Part shown: one piece after another, positions 1 to 5,754 of the stretch
Layout of the letters: the number at the start of each line of letters is the position of its first letter
How positions within the stretch are numbered: position 1 is the stretch's first letter
DNA from: Pavlovales sp. CCMP2436
Lineage: Eukaryota > Haptophyta > Pavlovophyceae > Pavlovales
Direction of reading: 5' to 3'
Assembly (NCBI GenBank): GCA_026770615.1
Contig: MU631674.1
Span: 85,461 to 95,539 of the forward strand
DNA length: 10,079 nucleotides
Made by a program: the position numbers and the translations under genes
The notes under the pieces: model-generated
Databases searched by the model: none
What the model was told of the DNA's origin: nothing
Seen by the model: the letters and a program-made list of their open reading frames with translations, nothing else

Positions 1-132
1 AGGCACAAGCGCACGCACAGTGGCGAGCGGCCGTACGCTTGCGACGAGCCCGGCTGCGAGTACCGAACCACTACGGCGGGGAGCCTCACGGCACACAAGC
101 GCACGCACAGTGGCGAGCGGCTGTACGCATGA
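1..132 (+). pseudogene. C2H2 zinc-finger protein, 3' fragment, broken
   Basis: Frame 1 is open from the window edge to a TGA at 130-132. It encodes the end of one finger, one complete finger and a linker. The complete finger has the classic C-x4-C-x12-H-x3-H layout (CDEPGC, then HKRTH), and the linker SGERPYAC is typical of tandem TFIIIA-type DNA-binding fingers. The unit repeats every 90 bp: the stretch around 4-39 recurs at 94-129 with few changes. The TGA falls exactly where the first zinc-binding cysteine codon of the next finger should be. The DNA after it (about 133-165) still resembles a finger (GGCCCGGGTTTGCGACTACCG), but with a shifted frame. So the array is decaying, and its 5' part lies outside the window. 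Finger proteins of this kind usually bind DNA in the nucleus; no target can be inferred. It lies outside the virus-like element. Confidence 0.8.
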
Positions 133-325
133 GATAGGCCCGGGTTTGCGACTACCGTCGAGCTCAGCTGACCGCACGCACCGTCACACGCGTTCCGTGG
201 CCTGCGAAGTATCAGAGACTCGGGTTCAATTTTATTTTTCAACGGTGTTCTGCCTACTAATTAGTTGGTTAACTACATAGTTAGGATATTTCAAAATCAA
301 AAGTAACTTTTTTGAAGTTTCTAAG

Positions 326-420
326 GTGTGCGCAGGATGGATCTCTGGATTTGAGTGTTTTTCAACGCTCAGGTCCAGTGCGAGCCTCCCGGGGAGACGG
401 ACGTTGGACTAAAAACTTAC
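326..420 (+). repeat. Left terminal inverted repeat with internal hairpin
   Basis: This stretch matches the reverse complement of 4915-5007 over its whole length with scattered mismatches. The core GAGTGTTTTTCAAC is identical in both, as are GTGTGC at the outer end and AACTTAC at the inner end. Positions 346-377 form an imperfect hairpin: TGGA pairs with TCCA, GAG with CTC and GTT with AAC around a short T-rich loop. A hairpin centred in a terminal repeat is what resolved or integrated ends of linear viral genomes with covalently closed or protein-primed termini can look like; that reading is inference. Confidence 0.8.
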
Positions 421-583
421 GCACTAACATGTCAGTACCTTGACTAACTCTTCCAAGCTGATCTAAAACAGACAAATTAATAAGCATTTGTTGATATAAA
501 TTATTTATCTTTAAGAAATAAATGGAATCATTAAAGTACTATGAATATAGGCAGTCGAATCATAGGAGGATAAAAGGGGATAG
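421..583. other. AT-rich leader between left repeat and first gene
   Basis: This stretch has no open frame of note. It is AT-rich (for example TTGATATAAATTATTTATC at 490-508) and contains AAATAAATGG at 516-525, the same kind of motif seen before or between other genes of the element. It may hold the promoter of the first plus-strand gene, but no specific promoter can be assigned. Confidence 0.4.
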
Positions 584-927
584 GATCGCAACTTGGCTCC
601 CGGACTAACCGAGCTGGTGCGCGAGCAAAATGAAAGAGAACCGATTGAAGAAATCCTGGAAAGGACAATGGCTATCAAGGAGTCAAAAATGAGACTCTCG
701 TTAGCGTCGCGGTTACCGAGGAGCCCGCTGCAGTCACAATCGCGTCGATGGCGGTCACGCTGGACCCCACCCCGGTCGAGGAGCCCGCGGGCTCTGTGAT
801 TAAACCGAAGCGCGCAACTTCCGAAAAGCAGCGAATGAATTCTTTAGCGGCAAACGTCATGCGCATAGAAAATTTGGCAGAGGCGAAGGCCATCCGAGTA
901 GAGTCGGCTCACGAGATGAAGAAGTAG
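584..927 (+). pseudogene. Unknown element gene 1, charged helix plus acidic/Pro-rich region, frameshifted
   Basis: I do not recognise the family. The first part is open in frame 2 after the TAG at 581-583 and encodes a charged, probably helical segment (ELVREQNEREPIEEILERTM). No ATG starts this part, so the true start is either lost or non-ATG. At 685-689 there is a run of five A. From there coding character switches to frame 1, which stays open to the TAG at 925-927. That part is rich in Val, Ala, Pro and Glu, then turns basic and helical (SEKQRMNSLAANVMRIENLA). A one-base slip in the A-run accounts for the switch. In an intact copy the next gene (ATG of MEYEPAV) would begin about 15 bases after this stop; an insertion now separates them. 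A virion-associated or structural role is possible but nothing shows it. Confidence 0.5.
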
Positions 928-931
928 AAGG

Positions 932-1248
932 ATGCTATAATGGAATATGTATACACATAGCGGCTCAGCATGGTTCAACAGGTGTTGTTCATTCACTCAC
1001 TGACTTGGTCGACGTCAGACGTTAGTCCTGGCAGCAGGAATGGTGATGGTAGAGGTGAGGTTGGTGGGGAACTCGTAGCAATTGCCACAGGTCCCCCCCC
1101 CCTCCCCTCCTCACACACAACGCTCACATCCATTTAGGTGCGTGTGCCCTGGCCGCCGCGGCCACTGCGGCCGAGGCGTGCGCCCTGGTCGGCATTGTGG
1201 CTGCGCCAGTTGTTGTCACGGTACGCGCCGTCATGCTATAATGGAATA
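932..1248. mobile_element. Insertion of about 285 bp flanked by a 16-bp direct repeat
   Basis: ATGCTATAATGGAATA occurs at 932-947 and again at 1233-1248. The interval between them looks foreign: a GC-rich part, a C-run at about 1090-1100, and one frame at about 1137-1239 that reads as an Ala/Val-rich hydrophobic stretch ending in TAA. The first repeat copy lies just after the stop of gene 1. The second contains the start codon of the 52-residue gene. This fits an insertion that duplicated its 16-bp target. The interior also has an intron-3'-end look (pyrimidine tract at about 1089-1133 followed by TTTAG), so it could be a processed or captured host fragment. It shows no transposase and no clear terminal repeats. 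Identity is unknown. Confidence 0.5.
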
Positions 1249-1399
1249 CGAGCCTGCAGTAAAGCTGGCCCACAAGTACGGCTTTACTCCCACCGCGCAG
1301 CAGACAATAGAGGCTCCAATTGAAATGAAGGAAGAGGCGCCCGCCCCACTCCCTCTGAGGTTCCATGTGCCACCCAGGCCTACGATTCACTACATTTAA
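1241..1399 (+). CDS. Small unknown element protein, 52 residues
   Basis: The ATG at 1241 sits inside the repeated TATAATGGAATA motif, and the frame runs intact to the TAA at 1397-1399. The product begins MEYEPAVKLAHKYGF and ends in a proline-rich tail (LRFHVPPRPTIHYI). The middle is acidic (IEMKEEAPAP). There is no signal peptide and no membrane segment. Only 11 bases separate its stop from the ATG of the packaging ATPase at 1411, which supports a compact viral gene order. A longer frame upstream of 1241 exists but lies in the inserted segment and is unlikely to be part of this protein. Family not recognised; function unknown. Confidence 0.5.
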   Translation: MEYEPAVKLAHKYGFTPTAQQTIEAPIEMKEEAPAPLPLRFHVPPRPTIHYI

Positions 1400-1410
1400 A
1401 AATAACCGAC

Positions 1411-2053
1411 ATGTTTATAAGCATGGCACCTGAAAACCAGACGAGGAGCTAGTAGACCCCTCGACGGATAAGGTGCTCGAAGAGGCGAACGAGATACGGT
1501 TGACAATCCCGCGCTTCAGTGTAGATGCGCCGCTAGGAAACATCCCACATCCGCTCCCATCCGTGCACATGTTCGCAACCTATATAGCTATATAGGTCCC
1601 CCAAGATCTGGAAAGACCTCGCTAAGCACAGCGCTTCTTACACAGACATCACCGAGCATCTACGCTGGGGTGTTTGATTCCGCCCACCTTTCTGTTCCCG
1701 CTACTAGTTTTGCGAGCATGCCTGATTCGCCGTTCCAGAATCACGACAAGGTGCATCACGAACTCTCAAAGGATTCGCTCGAGAGACTCATAATGAAACT
1801 CGGAATATCTACAAAGAAGAAAGAGAATACGCTCATAATCATAGACGACTTCATGGCTAGCCTCAAGGACAATGCGCTCAGACAGTCGCTTGAGAAGCTG
1901 ATTTGTAACAGACGACATTTACGGGTGAGCGTGTGGATCATCACTCAGACATACCGCTCCATACCTTTGACAATCCGCAAGCTCATCTCCGAAGTGCTGA
2001 CTGCCAAAATATATCTCGAGAGAGGCGATACAGGCCTGGGCGCCTCCATCTAG
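1411..2053 (+). pseudogene. A32/FtsK-HerA-like genome packaging ATPase, frameshifted and 3'-truncated
   Basis: In viruses of this kind the ATPase pumps DNA into the preformed capsid. The ATG at 1411 opens frame 1 for 13 codons. Coding then moves to frame 3 (about 1440-1594; EANEIRLTIPRF, then GNIPHPLPSVHMF) and then to frame 2 from about 1592. Frame 2 holds the Walker A motif GPPRSGKTS (1595-1621), the Walker B motif LIIIDDF (about 1830-1852) and, after it, NRRHLRVSVWIITQTYRS and IPLTIRKLISEVL. That last order (arginine-rich segment, Q sensor, IRK) is typical of A32-type packaging ATPases of polinton-like viruses, virophages and larger relatives. The second break coincides with a tandem CTATATAG duplication at 1580-1595. 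Family-like sequence ends near 2000; the residues up to the TAG at 2051 are probably antisense to the capsid fragment. The usual C-terminal part is missing. Confidence 0.85.
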
Positions 2054-2275
2054 GGTCATAGGCGTTGCATTATTGTTATTTATCGTGAAACTAAGGACCG
2101 ATTGAGATCCATCAAGGTGGAGCCCTGGGTTACCGCACGGCACCTGGAACTCCGACTTTGAACCTCCCACCACAGCGGCGCCTCCGCCCGTAGAGGTCAG
2201 ATAGTGACATATCATTTCGGCTGGGGGAGCGATGGCCCTGGGTTCGTAGCGATAGAAATCGGGGAGACTTTTCAT
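2000..2275 (-). pseudogene. Major capsid protein (double jelly roll), N-terminal fragment
   Basis: The ATG at 2275 opens a frame beginning MKSLPDFYRYEPRAIAPP, followed by a Gly-rich stretch. Then comes a beta-strand pattern typical of the first strands of a jelly roll: FQVPCGNPGLHLDGSQSVL, SFTINNNNATPMTLDGG, and CIASLEIYFGSQ. This arrangement (ordered strand, LDxxQS, alternating hydrophobic strand, then a strand ending GS) matches the N-terminal region of double-jelly-roll capsid proteins as I know them; no database search was possible. Family-like sequence stops near 2000, where it runs into the antisense of the ATPase. The frame stays open to 1919 but reads as shadow. The apparent continuation of the protein lies on the plus strand at 3298-3576. 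An AT-rich stretch with TTTTTATTTA precedes the start. Confidence 0.6.
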
Positions 2276-2385
2276 TAGATTTCGTTGTATAAGGGTCCGA
2301 TATTTTTATTTACCAAAGAATGCATCTATTGACACCAGCTATTTTTTTTGGGTATTTTGGTATTATTTTGTGTTGGTAGACGCTG

Positions 2386-2727
2386 TCAGCCGCTCTGAGA
2401 ATTGGATACACGCTCAAACTGCGACGTAAGAGCACGTAGCTCCTTGGACCGCCCCACCCCCGATGCGAAATTACCAGCACGACCGGCGACGCGTGCCGCC
2501 ACATCGAGGACGCTTGTCGCGTCGCGACCAAACCCTATTAGCTCGCCAGCCCCTGGCAGGCGCCCCAGCTCGTTATTTTCAGTTGTATCGAGGCCCGACC
2601 TAGCCAACTTGGCAACTCGCGAAGCTATCTCGGCTCCAGTATTCAAAAAAGTGCCGGCTTACCGACCAAATCGCTGCACTGCTGAGATCGCACGTGAACT
2701 GAAACCGAGAAATCGGCCGAACTGCAT
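2386..2727 (-). pseudogene. Small helical, glycine/alanine-rich element protein with one in-frame stop
   Basis: The frame from ATG 2727 (MQFGRFLGFSSRAISAVQRFGR) meets a TAA at 2659-2661. It continues without any shift through AGTFLNTGAEIASRVAKLAR and VLDVAARVAGRAGNFASGVGRS to a TGA at 2386. Total length would be 113 codons. The sequence is amphipathic and helical with small residues, like the short cement or membrane-lytic proteins of adenovirus-type and polinton-type virions, but I recognise no specific family. Alternative starts after the TAA are TTG-type only. It lies between the penton-like fragment and the capsid N-terminus on the same strand, which supports a role in the particle. An ATTTATTTT motif (AAATAAAT on the coding strand) lies at 2752-2760, about 25 bases upstream of the ATG. 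Confidence 0.5.
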
Positions 2728-2924
2728 TTTTAGTGCAATGGGGTCGCAGATATTTATTTTTGTAACGGCAAAACCGCTTATGCAAGCTCGATGTCTACTA
2801 CGACAGAGAAGCCTAGCCCTTGAGTGTCATACGGGACCTAATTCTCGTCTGGGAGCTGGATCGATATGGTAAACAGACTCCTGCGTCGAGCGCTCATATA
2901 GGGCGCCGAGTCGGTTTTAAAGGT

Positions 2925-3297
2925 TCATATTTGACCATCGGCGACGCTCTGCGGGATGCAGGCTAACAGGTTGGTGGTGCTTTCACCCATGGTTTTGAGA
3001 CTGTCTTGGACGTCCAGCTCGAACGATTCGCAGGCCACCAGAATCAACCGGGCACCTGAAAGGTCGAGCATCCGGGGTGGGGTCGTCGGCGTTCCAGACG
3101 GTATAACGAGATTATCGTACTTGTTCATGCCTATAAAATGCATGGAAGTCGTGGCAATTACGATGTTTATGGAGGCCGTTTGGCCATGTGAAAACGTAAG
3201 CTTATTGGCGAAACTCGAGTAGGCTACCGATAGTCCGGCTGTTCCGAAGCCGGCCGTTGCGTCCATGGCCGTTGCCAGACTATCTCCGCTCGTGTAG
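2925..3297 (-). pseudogene. Probable minor capsid (penton-like) protein, C-terminal part
   Basis: The frame runs minus from about 3297 to the TGA at 2925-2927 and is beta-rich. Visible segments are SVAYSSFANKLTFSHGQ, TASINIVIATTSMHFIGMN, then RMLDLSGARLILVACESFEL and a C-terminal stretch DVQDSLKTMGESTTNLLACI. The pattern of alternating hydrophobic strands with a DLSGxRxIxV strand is what I associate with single-jelly-roll minor capsid proteins of virophage/polinton-like particles. This is a fold impression, not a firm family hit. The frame stays open upstream to about 3473, but there the opposite strand carries clear capsid-like coding, so the N-terminal part is probably lost. It is followed by about 200 bases without clear coding and then by the helical protein on the same strand. 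Confidence 0.45.
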
Positions 3298-3576
3298 CTG
3301 ACGGTCGCACTACCCCTCATGTGTCCACGTGGCACTCTCGCTATGAAAGCAATCCCGCTGTCGCAGCTCCAGGACAGCATCCGTCTTGAAGTCAAGTGGG
3401 CCTCCCAGACAGAATGGGGCACGTACTCCACCGCGGCCGCTTCTACGAGCGGGTGCACCGTGAGTAACATCAAGCTTCATATCTCGGGGGTCAGAATGGA
3501 CGGTGCCGTCGAGAGGGCTATGATGGACATGCTCGGAGGCGTTGTGACCATGTCAACCTTTGATTACAGTCATACC
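3298..3576 (+). pseudogene. Major capsid protein (double jelly roll), central fragment
   Basis: The plus frame is open from the TAG at 3295-3297. It begins LTVALPLM, then MKAIPLSQLQDSIRLEVKWA, then SNIKLHISGVRMDGAVERAM, and ends with a GVVTMSTFDYSHT strand. The order (hydrophobic LPL strand, loop, IPLxxLxxxIRLEVxWA strand, later strand with acidic VRMDG) fits the middle of a double-jelly-roll capsid protein, downstream of the N-terminal piece found on the minus strand at 2000-2275. After about 3576 the frame loses this character, although it stays open to 3942, because the minus-strand gene of 3570-4532 begins there. The C-terminal jelly roll is missing. Roughly 60-90 residues that should link the two capsid pieces are not visible. 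Confidence 0.55.
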
Positions 3577-4532
3577 GTGTCCGCCTGCACGCCCGCTTCA
3601 GTCCTCCCCGTGAGGTCTCGGATGGCCCTAGAGACCTGGAGGGTATTCCTGCCGAATTCCATTACCCGTCGGAGCGTCTCGGCTGGATTCTCGATCGCTG
3701 CGATGCGCCGGCCAGCTCTGCAAGGACACCGCCGACCTCACGCGCAGCAAATTCTGGCTTTCTCAGCATGCAGATTCCTGTTCGAGTGTGAGCTCGGCTT
3801 GCAACATCTTATAATCCTCCGAGAGTCGTCTGTGTCGGCGACGAGCTGCATATGGGGATCGGGAGGGAGCGCCGGGTCGGGCAGCAGGGGCAGCGGCGCC
3901 ATCGGGGCCTGCGTGGGCACGTACGCCGGCTGGTCCGCATAGATCGACGGAGGGGGCATACCGGATGCCGGGATCGGGGCAGGTCCCATTCTTATTCGCT
4001 GTCGAAGCTCGCGGGCGTACGCTACCCTCTCACGGCGCGTTAGGAGGAGAAGCTCTGCCGGGGCGAGTACCCTGTCTGGGACCCGGTCGTAGAGCGTGCT
4101 CGGCCCGCCGGCTACTGCACCGGCCCCTGGCATGAATGGTGTCCTCATATCGTTGAACGGTCGGAGCCGCTGCGGGATTATCGTCCGGTTAAAAATCGAT
4201 TTCCCCTGCGAGTTCGTCAACGTATCGGTGTAGACTGTGGGCCGAAAGGCCGTCATTATAGACTCCTGCGTGCGCTCTTTACGGTCCAGAGGAGCCTGCG
4301 GGGTGTGCTCCATGATGACCGCTCGACGAGAGTAAACCAGGGGTTCGCTCAGCGCGTGATGGTGCGGCCCGGTCATGTATGTCGCTCGGCCGTTTTTTCC
4401 TCGGCCAAAAACTGGATGCATGGCCCCGTCGTAAGGCTGTCCGTTGAGGAGCCAGTTTGTCACTAGGTGCCTTGGGTCGGTGTCTAGGTAGTCCATTAAC
4501 CGGTCCTGGTTGAGTGCATCTACCACTGTCAT
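3570..4532 (-). pseudogene. Unknown element protein of about 320 residues, proline-rich middle, broken near the C-terminus
   Basis: The ATG at 4532 starts MTVVDALNQDRLMDYLDTDP; the frame can be opened earlier at GTG 4547 but ATG fits better. About 140 residues of mixed composition follow (VYSRRAVIMEHTPQAPLDRK, SIFNRTIIPQRLRPFNDM). A basic helical segment comes next (LLLTRRERVAYARELRQRIR), then a proline-rich linker (PAPIPASGMPPPS onward). At about 3816 coding moves to a second frame (YKMLQAELTLEQ), at about 3766 to a third (RKPEFAAREVGGVLAELAG), and near 3708 back to the first. It then runs as a helix (IENPAETLRRVMEFGRNTLQ) to the TGA at 3570-3572. The original frame by itself stops at 3738. 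I recognise no family. Position and length suggest a virion protein of the element, but this is inference. Confidence 0.55.
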
Positions 4533-4592
4533 TTTTTTGCTGTACACGTGTGCGCTATTTATTTTGATCGATACGTAAGCTTTGCGAAACGA

Positions 4593-4736
4593 TTATATCA
4601 GGGCGTTGCTCACATCGATGAACATGAATTGGTGACGATCTCCACCCGGTGTGAACGTATGGTTATACAGCGTTTGTAACTCGTGCTTGTCTCAAGGCAC
4701 CACCAGCTCGTCGCAAATGGAGTCAGTGGCGCGTAC
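4593..4736 (-). pseudogene. Short unknown element gene with an in-frame TGA
   Basis: On the minus strand a frame from 4736 reads ATDSICDELVVP, meets a TGA at 4692-4694, and goes on as DKHELQTLYNHTFTPGGDRH and QFMFIDVSNALI to a TAA at 4593-4595. The text on both sides of the TGA looks coding, and no shift is needed. No convincing start codon is visible; TAA lies just upstream. It sits between two minus-strand genes with short gaps. The family is not recognised. Confidence 0.35.
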
Positions 4737-4759
4737 TTATCAACTTGGCCCTCTGAGAT

Positions 4760-4903
4760 TTATTTTATCTCGGCGTCGTTCTTCGGGGGCAGTCGTCGTT
4801 GATCCATCATCTCCCACATCATCACGTACTCCGCCTGTGTGAATTCGATCTCCAGTTTTTTGACCTCGGCCTGGCGTTTAGAGGGCATGAGCTGCAGCTG
4901 CAT
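4760..4903 (-). CDS. Small unknown element protein, 47 residues, intact
   Basis: The ATG at 4903 starts MQLQLMPSKRQAEVKKLEIE, followed by FTQAEYVMMWEMMDQRRLPP and a charged end (KNDAEIK) before the TAA at 4760-4762. The product is methionine-rich, charged and probably helical; no signal or membrane segment is seen. The start lies about 12 bp inside the right terminal repeat, so this would be the first gene of a minus-strand run: 4903-4760, 4736-4593, 4532-3570. The stop codon is embedded in AAATAAATC, one copy of the motif found between element genes, which may act as a polyadenylation signal. It is unusual here in being unbroken. Function unknown. Confidence 0.45.
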   Translation of the reverse strand: MQLQLMPSKRQAEVKKLEIEFTQAEYVMMWEMMDQRRLPPKNDAEIK

Positions 4904-4914
4904 ACCTGTACCGT

Positions 4915-5007
4915 GTAAGTTTATAGTTAAACGTCCATCCCCGAGAGGATCTCACTGGATATAAGTGTTGAAAAACACTCAGATCCAGGGATCCACCCCG
5001 AGCACAC
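4915..5007 (-). repeat. Right terminal inverted repeat with internal hairpin
   Basis: This is the inverted partner of 326-420. Its palindrome at 4956-4987 is better kept than the left one: TGGAT, a short mismatch, AAGTGTT, a GAAA-type loop, then AACACT and ATCCA. The symmetry extends loosely outward (GAGAGGATCTCAC on one side, GGGATCCACCCCG on the other), giving an imperfect palindrome of about 60 bp. The first gene inside starts only about 12 bp away, at 4903. Confidence 0.8.
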
Positions 5008-5175
5008 GGATACTGTCCCCACCGCTGATCAGTTCAGACACACGACGATCGACAGCTGACGACTCTCGACTGGCGCGCTGACCGACCTCCACTGCTCTCC
5101 CTCGCGTCGTTTGAAAATGCAGCATCGTCTGCGAGCGCGGCACACCTGCGCGACTCACAAAACATTACTTCTTCA
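5008..5175. other. Spacer between the virus-like element and the LINE remnant
   Basis: These 168 bases are of mixed composition. No open frame, repeat or recognisable site is seen. There is no target-site duplication next to the terminal repeat and no poly(A) or simple-repeat tail marking the 3' end of the retroelement that lies to the right on the minus strand. Confidence 0.4.
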
Positions 5176-5754
5176 CTAGCCTGTATCACATATATTGCGA
5201 TTATTGCCCTGAGGGACAGAAAACGCAGATATACGCGGCTTGTCTGCTACCCATTGCCGGGGGTGGGCCTCGGGCGCAGGGCTTTGGGATGCGGGAAATT
5301 TCAGGCTTGCTGGCTCATGATTGTGCTTTGGCAACTTTGAGTTTGCTGGCTCATATTTGGTTTTGGGTTTCTTGCCGCCCGAGTGGTGTGTCAGCGTGGT
5401 TAACTGGATGGCCCCAAAGGCCCGTTTGGTAGATGAGCGCATTGTGCGTTGGTGATTTTCGTGTATGGATATGACGGGCTTGTCCGAAATTAATGCGTGC
5501 TTGTTTGACGGGCCTGCTGCGGATTCGTGGTGTATGGTGGGACTAGATGATCCTGTTTTGGGTTCCTGATGTATGGTGGGACTGGCTTCTCCTGGTAGTG
5601 CTGAGGTTGTGGCTCGAGACGGTCTCTTCTGGATGCGCTTTAGGGGTATGACTCGAAGCGATCTCTTCCGGATTTGATTTTTCACGATTGGTACAGGGGA
5701 TCGCGGGCAATAAGAAATCGTCGTGTTAAGAAACTGAGCCTCTTTTTTTTGCAT
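5176..5754 (-). CDS. Basic, Ser/Pro-rich protein of unknown function, partial duplicate of the upstream ORF's C-terminus
   Basis: The ATG at 5754 opens a 192-residue frame to the TAG at 5176-5178. The N-terminal part (VIPLKRIQKRPSRATTSALP) repeats the C-terminal region of the next ORF upstream (VIPSKRIQKSSSRVTPSALP). At DNA level 5586-5690 resembles 5949-6055. Internal short repeats are visible: SPTIHQEP / SPTIHHES, and KYEPANSKLPKH / NHEPASLKFPAS. The protein is basic and disordered-looking, with no known domain. The first ATG lies next to an A8 run (T8 at 5743-5750). It may be an old C-terminal extension of the upstream protein cut off by duplication, or a non-functional remnant. Confidence 0.35.
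   Translation of the reverse strand: MQKKEAQFLNTTISYCPRSPVPIVKNQIRKRSLRVIPLKRIQKRPSRATTSALPGEASPTIHQEPKTGSSSPTIHHESAAGPSNKHALISDKPVISIHENHQRTMRSSTKRAFGAIQLTTLTHHSGGKKPKTKYEPANSKLPKHNHEPASLKFPASQSPAPEAHPRQWVADKPRISAFSVPQGNNRNICDTG

Larger units (their letters stand above)
326..5007. mobile_element. Degraded endogenous virus-like element (polinton-like / virophage type) with terminal inverted repeats
   Basis: A 4.7-kb interval is bounded by inverted repeats at 326-420 and 4915-5007. It contains remnants of a DNA-virus morphogenesis gene set: packaging ATPase, double-jelly-roll capsid pieces, a penton-like fragment and several small unknown genes. Gaps between genes are short and the reading frames are packed as in a small viral genome, unlike the flanks. 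I see no DNA polymerase, integrase or protease gene, so the element is either a deleted copy or a reduced type. Most genes have frameshifts or stops, and the capsid gene is split between strands, so it is not functional. No target-site duplication is visible just outside the repeats. The assignment rests on motif recognition of the ATPase (strong) and capsid pieces (moderate). The exact viral lineage is not established. Confidence 0.7.

Noticed and set aside
1085..1105. Similarity between C-runs at about 1090 and 9822
   Set aside because: Shared features are only homopolymer C and pyrimidine tracts; no flanking match supports a common repeat.
1082..1240. Extension of the 52-residue ORF to an upstream non-ATG start at 1082
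   Set aside because: This part lies in the apparent insertion, is Cys/Arg/Pro-rich low-complexity translation of GC-rich DNA, and the ATG at 1241 fits the gene spacing.
2402..2872. Plus-strand open frame of 156 codons
   Set aside because: It is antisense to the helical protein (2386-2727), whose reading is more protein-like; composition here is arginine/proline noise.
3298..3473. Upstream extension of the penton-like minus frame
   Set aside because: This part is antisense to the capsid central fragment, which has recognisable strand motifs; the extension looks like chance openness.
3577..3942. Plus-strand open frame continuing from the capsid fragment to 3942
   Set aside because: After about 3576 it loses beta-strand character, and the minus strand carries clear coding with helix and proline-rich text; it is a shadow of the minus gene.
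3738..4694. Alternative genetic code suggested by in-frame TGA codons
   Set aside because: TGA at 3738 is skipped by frameshifts in both directions and other genes show indels, so general decay explains the stops better; the RNase H frame also ends normally at TAG.
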